Shown in pieces: positions 30,835-40,265 of a stretch of DNA of 64,000 nt. The DNA lies in the NCBI GenBank assembly GCA_009927165.1, contig RFNO01000108.1, positions 1-64,000 on the forward strand. Reading direction: 5' to 3'. Origin of the DNA: Pseudomonadota bacterium (GTDB taxonomy: Bacteria > Bdellovibrionota > FAC87 > UBA2466). The notes beneath the pieces are model-generated. The model saw only the letters and a list, made by a program, of their open reading frames with translations. It was not told the origin of the DNA and did no database searches. A program made the translations under genes and the position numbers. Positions within the stretch are counted from its first letter, which is position 1. The number at the start of each line of letters is the position of its first letter.

Positions 30835-31033
30835 CAGTGACTCCTTGAGATGGGGATGTTAACCGCTCTGATGGACTGTACTCTTGTACTTCACGGACAG
30901 GGTTTTCGTGAAGAGTCTTTTTAAAGGTATCCCAAGCCTTGAGACCACCAACCCACCAAGCAAAGAAAGAATGGCGCTTGAGTAAGATTGCCACCAAAAC
31001 GGCGATAACCAGAAATTCTAAGAAACTCATCAT
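30827..31033 (-). CDS. small single-TM protein in tat operon
   Basis: 68 aa, N-terminal hydrophobic helix then amphipathic stretch; 8-nt overlap with tatA. Confidence 0.6.
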
Positions 31034-31214
31034 GGGCTCTGTACCTTCTCATAAAAAAGGGCCCAAGGTCTACTAACCTTAAAGAACTAAAGGGGAAAAT
31101 GTCTTTTAAATCGAAAAACCCCACCCGCTTTATCTCGGTTAGTTCCTGATTTTGTTACGTAAAATGGCTTGCCGCCCTCCTTTGGGCATGCTATCCCTGA
31201 CGGCCAAATACACA

Positions 31215-31283
31215 CGCTCCCCTGCCTAAAAACAGACTTCGGTCTCTTTCATCAGTAGGTTTTGAAAGAGCAAATTGGGAGCG
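31215..31283 (+). promoter_or_regulatory. candidate structured 5' leader of rpsB
   Basis: CGCTCCC/GGGAGCG closing stem enclosing AGAC-UUCG-GUCU and CTTTC...GAAAG hairpins, just upstream of the rpsB SD. Confidence 0.5.
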
Positions 31284-31304
31284 GAGGCTTAACCGGAGGT
31301 AATA

Positions 31305-32219
31305 ATGCCTGAAGTATCCATGAGAAATATGTTGGAAGCTGGTGTGCACTTTGGTCACCAGACTCATCGTTGGAATCCTAAAATGAAGCCTTTTATTTAT
31401 GGGCCTCGCAACGGGATTTACATCATTGATTTGGAAAAAACCGTAAAGCATGCCAAAGAAGCCTGTGCTTTTATCAAAACGACTGTCGCAGATGGGGGCA
31501 AGGTCCTCTTTGTAGCTACCAAAAATCAAGCTGCGACTATTACAAAAGAAGCCGCTACTCAATGCAATATGCCTTATGTTTCTGAGCGTTGGTTGGGTGG
31601 TACTCTCACAAACTTCGCAACCATTCGTCGTGGTTGTGAAAAGTTGGATGAGATGGATCGCTTGAGAGCTGACGGAACTTACGAAGCATTTAAGAAAAAA
31701 GAACGCGTCATGTTTGATAGAAAACAAGAAAAACTTGAAGCAAGCTTGGGCGGTATTCGTCATATGAGACATCTACCCTCAGCTCTGTTCATTATCGATC
31801 CCATGACGGAAGATATCGCAGTAAGAGAAGCAAACCGTTTAGGCATTCCAGTGGTAGCTTTGGTAGATACCAATTGTGATCCTGATCGAGTTGATTACGT
31901 CATTCCTGGGAATGATGATGCGCTTAAGTCAGTCACACTTTTTGTGAACTTGATTGCAGATTCCTGTGCAGAAGGAGCTGCTATTTACGAACAGAAAGCA
32001 AGAATAGCTCAGGGGCAAACTGCTACAGAAGCAAAAGCCGCTAAAGTCGAAAAAACTGAAAAAGTTGCTGCTGGCCCAGTAGTGGAAAAGGTCAAAAGAC
32101 CCAAGCTGCTCAATATTCCAACTGAAATCGACTATCGAGACGCTAGCCTTTTAGAAGAAGAGGAAGCTCCCGAAGCTCCCGAAGCTCCCGAAGTGGGGTC
32201 GACTGAAGGAAAAGAATAA
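31305..32219 (+). CDS. rpsB: 30S ribosomal protein S2 with C-terminal extension
   Basis: [51 protein letters not shown]. Confidence 0.97.
   Translation: MPEVSMRNMLEAGVHFGHQTHRWNPKMKPFIYGPRNGIYIIDLEKTVKHAKEACAFIKTTVADGGKVLFVATKNQAATITKEAATQCNMPYVSERWLGGTLTNFATIRRGCEKLDEMDRLRADGTYEAFKKKERVMFDRKQEKLEASLGGIRHMRHLPSALFIIDPMTEDIAVREANRLGIPVVALVDTNCDPDRVDYVIPGNDDALKSVTLFVNLIADSCAEGAAIYEQKARIAQGQTATEAKAAKVEKTEKVAAGPVVEKVKRPKLLNIPTEIDYRDASLLEEEEAPEAPEAPEVGSTEGKE
32163..32189 (+). repeat. three tandem copies of 9-bp GAAGCTCCC
   Basis: directly visible; encodes EAPEAPEAP in S2 C-terminus. Confidence 0.9.
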
Positions 32220-32242
32220 AAAAAAGTAATTGGAGGTTGTTT

Positions 32243-32845
32243 GTGAGTGAAGCAATTCTAGTAAAAGAGCTTCGAGAAAAGACCGGTGCTGGCTTTATGG
32301 ACTGCAAAAAAGCCTTGCTTGAAACTGGGAATGATATCGAAAAAGCGATGGTTTACCTTCGTGAGAAAGGCCTTGCAGCTGCAGCTAAAAAAGCTGGACG
32401 TGCTGCTAATGAAGGAAGAATCCAATCGTATATTCACGGCGATGGAAAAATTGGTGTTATGGTTGAAATCAACTGTGAGACCGACTTCGTCGCTCGAACG
32501 GATGAGTTTCAAAACTTGAGTCGTGATATCGCAATGCATATTGCGGCAGCGTCGCCCCGTTACCTCGATAAAGAAGAAGTGCCTGCGGAGGACTTGGAAA
32601 AAGAAAAATCTATTTTCCGAGTTCAAGCGGAAGAGTCTGGAAAAAAAGGACCGGTCGTAGATAAGATTGTTGAGGGCAAGATCGCTAAATTTTACGAAGA
32701 GAACTGTCTTGTTCATCAGAAGTTCGTTAAAGATCCCAATCTTTCCGTTGAGGCTCTTTTAAAAAATGCTATCGCCAAATTGGGAGAGAACATGGCCATT
32801 CGTCGCTTTGTTCGTTTTCAACTAGGTGAATCTACTAAGGCTTAA
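32243..32845 (+). CDS. tsf: elongation factor Ts
   Basis: [39 protein letters not shown] start after GGAGG. Confidence 0.96.
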   Translation: MSEAILVKELREKTGAGFMDCKKALLETGNDIEKAMVYLREKGLAAAAKKAGRAANEGRIQSYIHGDGKIGVMVEINCETDFVARTDEFQNLSRDIAMHIAAASPRYLDKEEVPAEDLEKEKSIFRVQAEESGKKGPVVDKIVEGKIAKFYEENCLVHQKFVKDPNLSVEALLKNAIAKLGENMAIRRFVRFQLGESTKA

Positions 32846-32850
32846 ACCTC

Positions 32851-33582
32851 ATGACTCCATCAAGCCAGGTTCGATACAAGCGTGTCCTCCTGAAATTAAG
32901 TGGTGAAGCTCTTGCTGGTGAAAAAGCCTTCGGGATTAGTCCGGAAGTTATTGAACGGATCGCTCGTGAAATAAAGTCGGTCCATCAACTGGGCGTTCAG
33001 ATCGCAATTGTTATTGGCGGAGGCAACATCTTCCGTGGGATTGCGGGAACCGCTCAGGGCATGGATCGTGCGACCAGTGATTACATGGGGATGCTAGCAA
33101 CCGTTCTCAATAGCTTGGCTCTTCAGGACTGTCTCGAAAAGTTGGATGTTTTTACTCGAGTCATGTCGGCCATTGAAATGCACGAGCTTTGCGAACCTTA
33201 TATTCGTCGAAGAGCTGTACGGCATTTGGAAAAAAATCGAGTAGTCATTTTTGCTGCGGGCACGGGCAATCCCTATTTTACCACTGACACCGCTGCAAGC
33301 CTCCGAGCTATGGAAGTTAACGCAGATGTTATCATGAAAGCCACTAAAGTGGATGGGGTATTTGATGATGATCCCGTGCTTAATCCCAAAGCAAAAATGT
33401 TCAAAACTTTAGACTATTTGGATGTTTTAAAAAATAACCTGAAAGTGATGGACTCCACTGCGATTTCGCTTTGTATGGACAACCAACTTCCGATTCTAAT
33501 TTTCAACCTCAATACTGCTGAAAATTTCAGGCGTGTGGTAATGGGTGAAAATATTGGAACTATCGTAAAGAGGGACAAATGA
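32851..33582 (+). CDS. pyrH: UMP kinase
   Basis: [43 protein letters not shown]. Confidence 0.97.
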   Translation: MTPSSQVRYKRVLLKLSGEALAGEKAFGISPEVIERIAREIKSVHQLGVQIAIVIGGGNIFRGIAGTAQGMDRATSDYMGMLATVLNSLALQDCLEKLDVFTRVMSAIEMHELCEPYIRRRAVRHLEKNRVVIFAAGTGNPYFTTDTAASLRAMEVNADVIMKATKVDGVFDDDPVLNPKAKMFKTLDYLDVLKNNLKVMDSTAISLCMDNQLPILIFNLNTAENFRRVVMGENIGTIVKRDK

Positions 33583-34124
33583 ATCCTCCAATAAATGACA
33601 TTAAGAAAAACATGGAAAAAGCAGTGGAGCACTTTCGAAATGAGCTCGGCAAAATGAGGGTAGGGCGAGCATCGGCGACCATGGTCGATGCAGTGAGAGT
33701 AGATGTTTATGGTAGTCAGATGGCTCTAAAAGAAGTGGCAGCTCTAGCTACTCCTGATCCTAAAACGATTACCATTCAGCCATGGGATAGAAGTTTGTTT
33801 GGCGAAATTGAGAAAGCAATACTGGCAGCCAATTTGGGTTTGACCCCAATGAACGATGGCAAAATCATAAGAATTAATATGCCGCCCATTACTGAGGAAC
33901 GCCGTAAGGACTTTGTAAAGCAAATTAGCAAAGAGGGCGAAGCTGCAAAAGTTGCCATCAGAAATGTTCGTCGAGACGCCATGGATGGTCTTAAGAAGGA
34001 CAAAGAACTCACTGAAGATGCCCAAAGAAAATCTCAAGACGAAATTCAGAAGCTAACTGACCATTTCATTCAAGAAGTTGAAAAGTCAGTTGATACAAAG
34101 ACCAAAGAGGTTATGACCATCTGA
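33579..34124 (+). CDS. frr: ribosome recycling factor
   Basis: [36 protein letters not shown]-like region, C-terminal helices. Confidence 0.96.
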   Translation: MNPPINDIKKNMEKAVEHFRNELGKMRVGRASATMVDAVRVDVYGSQMALKEVAALATPDPKTITIQPWDRSLFGEIEKAILAANLGLTPMNDGKIIRINMPPITEERRKDFVKQISKEGEAAKVAIRNVRRDAMDGLKKDKELTEDAQRKSQDEIQKLTDHFIQEVEKSVDTKTKEVMTI

Positions 34125-34924
34125 GCGCAGAACGTTCAAAAAATATTCCCCGGCACATTGCGATCATTATGGATGGAAATGGCCGTTGGGCTCAACAGCG
34201 AGGATTGCCCAGAACCCAAGGTCATCGTGAGGGTGCGAAGCGGGTAGATGAAATCGTTACCGAGTGCTGCAGCCTAGGAGTTGAATACCTCACGCTCTAC
34301 ACATTCTCTTCGGAAAACTGGTCGCGTCCCACCCTCGAAGTGAACATGCTGATGCGGCTTTTGGTGCAGCATCTTCGAACCATGGATAAGAAGCTTAGAA
34401 AGAACGGAGTAATTTTATCCGCTCAAGGCCATATCGAAAAACTTCCCAAGTTTGTTCAAAAAGAATTGGATCGGGTAATTCGTTTTACCCACACTGAACA
34501 ACCTAAACTTCATTTGAGTTTGGCACTTTCCTACGGCGGTAGACAGGAGATTTTGGACGGAGTTCGAGAAATTGCCCGCTTAATATCCGAAGGTGAATTG
34601 ACTGTTGATTCGGTCAATGAAGAGCTATTTCGAAGTAAGCTTTATCATCCTCACTTTCCCGATCCTGACTTGCTTATCAGAACTGGCGGGGAATCTCGAA
34701 TTAGTAACTTTCTTCTCTGGGAAATAGCCTATTCCGAATTTTTAGTCGTGGATGAATTCTGGCCGGATTTCAACTCTGAAGCCCTTAAAAATGCCCTTAA
34801 TGCTTATTCAAAGAGAAAAAGACGATTTGGAAAAACGCAAGAGCAAGTGGATCAGAAAGAGGATCGTTTTTCAGTTCGAAAAACTGGAAGAACCCATAAG
34901 AGCCATCAGGAGAGAGGAGTATGA
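34121..34924 (+). CDS. uppS: isoprenyl (undecaprenyl) diphosphate synthase, probable CTG start
   Basis: PRHIAIIMDGNGRWAQQRGLPR, LTLYTFSSENWSRP, DLLIRTGGESRISNFLLW; first ATG (34169) would remove the conserved HIAII strand. Confidence 0.9.
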   Translation: MSAERSKNIPRHIAIIMDGNGRWAQQRGLPRTQGHREGAKRVDEIVTECCSLGVEYLTLYTFSSENWSRPTLEVNMLMRLLVQHLRTMDKKLRKNGVILSAQGHIEKLPKFVQKELDRVIRFTHTEQPKLHLSLALSYGGRQEILDGVREIARLISEGELTVDSVNEELFRSKLYHPHFPDPDLLIRTGGESRISNFLLWEIAYSEFLVVDEFWPDFNSEALKNALNAYSKRKRRFGKTQEQVDQKEDRFSVRKTGRTHKSHQERGV

Positions 34925-35742
34925 GAACCAGGTTGTTTTTTGGAATTCCGGCAGCAATCGTACTTCTTGGTTTGGTTCTTTGGGCACCCACTTGGCTGAT
35001 CCAATTAACTGTTTTAATCGCCGCTGCTTTCGCCTATTTGGAATATGACCGTCTCATGTTTCAAAATCGTTCCGTTTTTCGGTGGATACTGATGACGAGT
35101 CTCGTGCTAGCAATAATTTATCAGATAGGAAGAAGCGAGCAAAATGCATTTCATCTGATCACTCTTTCGTTCGTAGCTATATGTTCTTCCATTTTGTTTC
35201 AGTACCAAACAGGAGATTTTATTGAGGCTGTTCGTGCTCTGTCACTTCAGCTTTTAGGTCTTTTTTATGTTTGCTCCTTATTTGGGTTTTTGGTTCCGAT
35301 CGCACATTGGGCCGACACTGGAAGATTTTATTTGCTTTATTTATTCTTGTTAGTGTTTCTTGGGGACACAACGGCCTATTTTGCGGGAATGAAGTGGGGG
35401 CAAACAAAGCTGGCCGAAAAAATCAGTCCGAATAAGACAGTCGAGGGTGCAGTGGCAGCGATGCTGTCTTCCGTAGTCATTACTTGGGTCTGGATAGCAT
35501 TCATTTATCCGGAAACAGTTGAAAAATCAGTCTATCGAAATTTAATCCTGTTTTCTCCTGTGTTGAGTTTACTTGCTCAGGGGGGTGATCTCTTTGAATC
35601 CGTGCTTAAAAGAAGTCAGTCCCAAAAGGACTCGGGGGTGTTTTTGCCGGGCCATGGCGGAATTCTTGATAGAATTGACGGTTTGGCTTTCACCGGTCCC
35701 GCATTTTATCTTTTTATCTATTACTTCTTGGGGAGGTATTAA
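34921..35742 (+). CDS. cdsA: phosphatidate cytidylyltransferase
   Basis: SPNKTVEGAVAAML, QGGDLFESVLKRSQSQKDSGVFLPGHGGILDRIDGL. Confidence 0.95.
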   Translation: MRTRLFFGIPAAIVLLGLVLWAPTWLIQLTVLIAAAFAYLEYDRLMFQNRSVFRWILMTSLVLAIIYQIGRSEQNAFHLITLSFVAICSSILFQYQTGDFIEAVRALSLQLLGLFYVCSLFGFLVPIAHWADTGRFYLLYLFLLVFLGDTTAYFAGMKWGQTKLAEKISPNKTVEGAVAAMLSSVVITWVWIAFIYPETVEKSVYRNLILFSPVLSLLAQGGDLFESVLKRSQSQKDSGVFLPGHGGILDRIDGLAFTGPAFYLFIYYFLGRY

Positions 35743-35745
35743 TTG

Positions 35746-36906
35746 ATGCCGTTGAGAGGTATTTCCGTACTTGGCTCTACCGGCACCATCGGTAGATTCA
35801 CTCTGGAATTAGTCGATGCTTTTCCAGGCCAATTCAAAGTATCTAGTTTGGCTGCTGGTCGTAATCGAGAACTGCTTCAGAAACAAATTATCAAATATGA
35901 ACCAGATGTAGTGAGTGTTCTTCACGAAGAAGATGCGAAGTGGTTAAAGAAAGAGTTCCCAAAGCTTCATGTCGATTTCGGAGCCAGGGGTGTAAGAGCA
36001 TGTATTGATGCGCACAACGTAGATGTTGTGATTGTGGGTATTGTCGGTTTCGCCGGACTTGAGCCTGCTCTTCACGCTGTCAGAAGGAAAAAAACGGTTG
36101 GATTGGCTAATAAGGAATCTCTAGTCACTGCTGGGGTGTTATTTCGGAAAGAAATGGAATTAAGTAACTCGTTGGTAGTGCCGGTAGACAGCGAACATAA
36201 TGCTCTTTATCAGCTCTTGAAGGGAGTGAGTGCAGAAGAAGTCGAGAGTATTGTTCTTACGGCTAGTGGAGGGCCTTTTCTGAAGACTTCAGTTCAAGAT
36301 CTTGAAAAAGTAACTCCTTCGATGGCAACTACCCATCCTAATTGGAAAATGGGGCCCAAGATCTCGGTGGATTCAGCCACATTGATGAACAAGGGGCTTG
36401 AAGTCATCGAAGCTCATTTTTTATTTAGTTTTCCGGACAGTAAAATAGAGGTCTGGGTTCATCCTCAAAGTATCGTTCATGGAGCCGTTTGGTTAACTGA
36501 TAACACGAACTTTGCACAACTTTCGGTCCCCGACATGAAGTCAGCTATAGGTTACACTTTATCTTTCCCGGAACGACTGAAATCAACGGTTCCTAAACTT
36601 TCTTTATCGCAGATGGCGAAATTGGAGTTTTTTGAGCCCGATAACGATAAGTTTCCCTGCTTAAATTTAGCCCGAACGGCACTTCGAAATGGGCAGAGTT
36701 ATGTCATTGCCTTGAATGCTGCAAACGAAGTTGCAGTTGAGGCATTTTTATCGGAACAAATCCGATTTCTTCAAATTCCACAAGTGATTGACGCCACTTT
36801 GCAAGCTCTTCAAGTGCCATCGATAGAATGCTTGGAAGATGTTTATGAAGCTGACCAAGTGAGTAGAAAGCTCAGCCGAGAAATCCTCAGGCGTTGGAAT
36901 AAGTAA
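35746..36906 (+). CDS. dxr: 1-deoxy-D-xylulose 5-phosphate reductoisomerase
   Basis: ISVLGSTGTIGRFTLELV, GLANKESLV, PVDSEHNALYQ, WKMGPKISVDSATLMNKGLEVIEAH. Confidence 0.97.
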   Translation: MPLRGISVLGSTGTIGRFTLELVDAFPGQFKVSSLAAGRNRELLQKQIIKYEPDVVSVLHEEDAKWLKKEFPKLHVDFGARGVRACIDAHNVDVVIVGIVGFAGLEPALHAVRRKKTVGLANKESLVTAGVLFRKEMELSNSLVVPVDSEHNALYQLLKGVSAEEVESIVLTASGGPFLKTSVQDLEKVTPSMATTHPNWKMGPKISVDSATLMNKGLEVIEAHFLFSFPDSKIEVWVHPQSIVHGAVWLTDNTNFAQLSVPDMKSAIGYTLSFPERLKSTVPKLSLSQMAKLEFFEPDNDKFPCLNLARTALRNGQSYVIALNAANEVAVEAFLSEQIRFLQIPQVIDATLQALQVPSIECLEDVYEADQVSRKLSREILRRWNK

Positions 36907-36969
36907 CCAATAAGTCCCCTTGTCCCGGCTATAAAAATCCCCTATGATTAAGGCTATTTGGGAGGTCAG

Positions 36970-38628
36970 GTGTTAACATCTGTCATCGGCGTTATTGTCT
37001 TATTGGGCGGGCTCATTTTCTTTCATGAACTCGGACATTACTCGGTTGCGAAATTTTTTAAGGTCAAAGTCGAAGCTTTTTCACTGGGATTTGGAAAAAA
37101 AATCTTTAAAAAGCGCTGGGGAGAAACCGAATACTGTTTGTCGCTCATTCCTTTAGGTGGCTACGTTAAGTTAATGGGCGACGATCCCTATCAACCTGTT
37201 CCTGCCGACGAAGTTGCGCGAGCTTTTTCTACTCAAGCGCTTTATAAAAGATTTTTGATTGTAGCGGCCGGGCCATTGGCAAATCTGATCTTGGCCTATG
37301 CTCTTTTTATTATCGTATTTTGGGTAGGCCAGCCGCAAGTAAATACTCGTCTTGGAAACGTTTCCAATGGAAGCCCAGCTTGGAAAGCAGGTCTTCGGTC
37401 AGGAGATAAAATTCTTAGCTTGAACTCGGAGAGTGTCCTCACGTGGCAGCAAATGGATGAGTGGCTGCGCGTACACGAAGGACAAACAGCTGAACTTTTG
37501 ATTGAGCGTAATCAGTCAGAGCTAAAATTATCGGTTCCCGTTTCCCGTGTCCAAGGGAAGAACCCTTATGGTGAAGATGAAATGGTGGGGGGCATTAAGG
37601 GAATCAGCCCCACTCCACTCGCATCAGTGGTAGGGGTTTCCGACCCGAAATCTTTGGCCTCTCAGGCGGGGATTCGTACAGGCGATCTCATTAAACGAGT
37701 GGGTTCAAAGCCTGTTTTAACGTATGAAGATTTAGACAAGGAAATCACGGCGCAATGGCAACGTTCGCTTACCCTTACGTATCAACGTTCCGCAGAAAGT
37801 CCATCCAAAGAAGGAGCGGAAGTTTCTGTAGAACTGAAATTACCCGAAAAGCCGGTAAGCACTGCGGGATTCCAGGGGGTAGCTGATGCCCTTGGTCTTT
37901 CGGCTGCTGATACTTTTGTGCGTCAGGTATCCAAAGATAGTCCCGCAGAAACGGGTGGTCTCAAAGCTGGCGATCACATTTTGAAAGTGGGGGAGGAGCG
38001 TGTTTATAACTTTGAATCGATTGTTGAAGCAGTGCAGGACTATGGCAATCGAGGAACACCCATCACTTTAACCGTGCAAAGGGACGGCAAAACTGAGTCG
38101 ATGACATTTAAACCTATAGAGACCACTCAGGAAGATCCCATTACTCAACAGCCTATTAAGAAATTCATTATTGGCTTTGCACCCCAATTAGTTTTTAGGG
38201 AACCCGAAACTACCAAAGTACAAATCCGAAATCTTTTACCCTTGTTGGGTAAAGCAGTGAATGAGACGAATCAGTTAGCAAAAAAGATGGTAATCAGCTT
38301 GGTTAAGCTTGCGACTGGGAGCATTTCTCTCAAGAATTTAGGAGGGCCTGTACTAATCGCAACCGTAGCCGGAAAAAGTCTCGATGCAGGTATTGTTCAG
38401 TTTCTTCAAATGATGGCGCTTATCAGCATTAATTTATTTCTATTGAATTTGTTTCCCGTTCCAATTTTAGACGGGGGCCACCTCTTGTTCTTTTCGATCG
38501 AAGCAATAAAAGGAAAGCCAGTAACCATCCGAACGATGGAAATTGCCAATCAGATTGGAATGGTTTTCATTTTGATGCTCGTCGTGTTAACTTTATTTAA
38601 CGACATCTCGAGGATAATACCCCATTGA
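36970..38628 (+). CDS. rseP: RseP-like site-2 zinc metalloprotease with three PDZ-like repeats
   Basis: FFHELGHYSVAKFFKVKVEAFSLGFG, LFPVPILDGGHLLFF; three PDZ-like segments between; GTG start 36970 after GGAGG (ORF opens 36958). Confidence 0.93.
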   Translation: MLTSVIGVIVLLGGLIFFHELGHYSVAKFFKVKVEAFSLGFGKKIFKKRWGETEYCLSLIPLGGYVKLMGDDPYQPVPADEVARAFSTQALYKRFLIVAAGPLANLILAYALFIIVFWVGQPQVNTRLGNVSNGSPAWKAGLRSGDKILSLNSESVLTWQQMDEWLRVHEGQTAELLIERNQSELKLSVPVSRVQGKNPYGEDEMVGGIKGISPTPLASVVGVSDPKSLASQAGIRTGDLIKRVGSKPVLTYEDLDKEITAQWQRSLTLTYQRSAESPSKEGAEVSVELKLPEKPVSTAGFQGVADALGLSAADTFVRQVSKDSPAETGGLKAGDHILKVGEERVYNFESIVEAVQDYGNRGTPITLTVQRDGKTESMTFKPIETTQEDPITQQPIKKFIIGFAPQLVFREPETTKVQIRNLLPLLGKAVNETNQLAKKMVISLVKLATGSISLKNLGGPVLIATVAGKSLDAGIVQFLQMMALISINLFLLNLFPVPILDGGHLLFFSIEAIKGKPVTIRTMEIANQIGMVFILMLVVLTLFNDISRIIPH

Positions 38629-39953
38629 AGAAAACTTTCGTTTTAGATACCAGTGTAATTCTTTATGACCCCCAATGTATCTATAAGTTCGACGACAATG
38701 TTGTTGTCGTTCCCATAACCGTCTTGGAGGAAATGGATCGCTTTAAAAAGGATCTCACCGAGATTGGTCGAAATGCACGACACTTTTCCCGCTATTTAGA
38801 TGAAATAAGGAAAAAAGGATCGCTTACAAACGGAGTTGAGATTGGCAAAAAGGGGACCCTCATTGTTGATCTGTTCCGAGATGCAGAGAAGTATCTTCCC
38901 TCTGATATGTCACAAGAGAAGAATGATCACAAAATTCTCGCTGTGGCGTTGAAGTTTCGGCAGGAAAAAACCAATACTTCAGTAGTTTTTGTTACTAAAG
39001 ATGTAAATCTTCGAGTTAAAGCTGACGCTTTAGGCATTAATTCCGTGGATTACGATTCGTCTAGAGTAAGTATCGATGAACTCTACACGGGAATTGTGAC
39101 TATGGATGTTCCCTCCGATGTTGTGGATAAGTTTCTGATCGAAAAGCGATTACCCATGCAACAGCAGGAACTCTTTGCAAATACTTATGTTATTTTGAAA
39201 GACCAAAAAGATCCTGAACACGTCGCTACGGCTCGTTACTCAGCTAAGTTAAACGAGCTAGTTCCTCTGAAGCTTGCTCCTCAAGGTGTTTGGGGCATTA
39301 AACCGAGAAATGCCGAGCAGGCTTGTATCATGGACGCTTTGCTTGACGACGAACTCTCTTTAGTAAGTCTCGTAGGTAAAGCTGGTACCGGAAAAACGTT
39401 AATGGCACTTGCTTGCGGTCTGCAAAAGACTATTGATGATGGCAAGTATCAAAAGCTTTTAGTTTCGAGACCCATATTTCCACTGGGAAAAGATATTGGT
39501 TATTTACCGGGCGAGATCGAAGAAAAATTAAACCCTTGGATGCAGCCTATTTTTGACAATGTTGATTACATTGTATCGTTTAGCGCAGGGGAAAAACCGC
39601 AAAAGCGCCCGAATCGTCGAGCATGGCAGGAGCTAATTAATCAAGGGATGCTGCAAATTGAGCCGCTCACATACATTCGTGGAAGAAGTTTGGCTTATCA
39701 GTATTTAATAGTTGATGAGTCCCAAAACCTCACGCCACATGAAATTAAGACGATTATTACTCGGGCCGGTGAGGGCACAAAAGTTGTACTTACTGGCGAT
39801 TGCTATCAAATTGATAATCCGTACATCGATTCCTCCAATAACGGTCTTACTTATGTAGTGGAGAGATTTAAAAGAGAAGAGATTTCAGGCCATGTGACGT
39901 TAACTAAGGGAGAAAGATCTCAACTGGCAGAAATTGCAACCAATCTGCTTTAG
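38625..39953 (+). CDS. PhoH-family ATPase with N-terminal PIN domain
   Basis: FVLDTSVILYDP...VLEEMDRFK (PIN), LVGKAGTGKTLMALACGL, YLIVDESQNLTPHEIKTIITRAGEGTKVVLTGD (PhoH). Confidence 0.93.
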   Translation: MKKTFVLDTSVILYDPQCIYKFDDNVVVVPITVLEEMDRFKKDLTEIGRNARHFSRYLDEIRKKGSLTNGVEIGKKGTLIVDLFRDAEKYLPSDMSQEKNDHKILAVALKFRQEKTNTSVVFVTKDVNLRVKADALGINSVDYDSSRVSIDELYTGIVTMDVPSDVVDKFLIEKRLPMQQQELFANTYVILKDQKDPEHVATARYSAKLNELVPLKLAPQGVWGIKPRNAEQACIMDALLDDELSLVSLVGKAGTGKTLMALACGLQKTIDDGKYQKLLVSRPIFPLGKDIGYLPGEIEEKLNPWMQPIFDNVDYIVSFSAGEKPQKRPNRRAWQELINQGMLQIEPLTYIRGRSLAYQYLIVDESQNLTPHEIKTIITRAGEGTKVVLTGDCYQIDNPYIDSSNNGLTYVVERFKREEISGHVTLTKGERSQLAEIATNLL

Positions 39954-39960
39954 GGTGCGA

Positions 39961-39976
39961 AGTGTCATTTGACACT
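39961..39976. promoter_or_regulatory. palindromic candidate operator
   Basis: AGTGTCA-tt-TGACACT, adjacent to TATATATAT (-10-like) and a further TAGTGT half-site at 39992, upstream of RHH-type gene. Confidence 0.5.
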
Positions 39977-40040
39977 ATATATATGGCTATGTAGTGTAAG
40001 CGAGAAATCAGTTTTGATTTCAGCAATTTCTAAGGTGTTT

Positions 40041-40265
40041 ATGGACCGTAAAAAAGTTTCAACCACAGTTTACATTACTCAGGACCAAAACAATCTCCTG
40101 AAGCTATTGAACTCCAAAACTAAAGTTCCTATTGCGGAGTATATTCGCGAGGGAATTAATCTGGTTTTAGAAAAACATAGGCACCAATTACCGGGGCAAC
40201 TTTCCCTTCTCCAGGAAGACGAATCAAAAGCCGATACCCGACAAACAAAGTTTCTTGATAACTAG
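40041..40265 (+). CDS. small ribbon-helix-helix-like protein
   Basis: KKVSTTVYITQDQNNLLKLLNSKTKVPIAEYIREGINLVLEKH matches RHH pattern; ORF opens at 39969, ATG 40041 preferred. Confidence 0.65.
   Translation: MDRKKVSTTVYITQDQNNLLKLLNSKTKVPIAEYIREGINLVLEKHRHQLPGQLSLLQEDESKADTRQTKFLDN

Noticed and set aside
31191-31772. 193-aa minus-strand ORF across rpsB and its leader
   Set aside because: Antisense shadow of the confidently identified rpsB; no recognisable motif
32258-32716. 152-aa minus-strand ORF across tsf
   Set aside because: Antisense shadow of tsf; low-complexity Phe/Ser-rich composition typical of spurious ORFs
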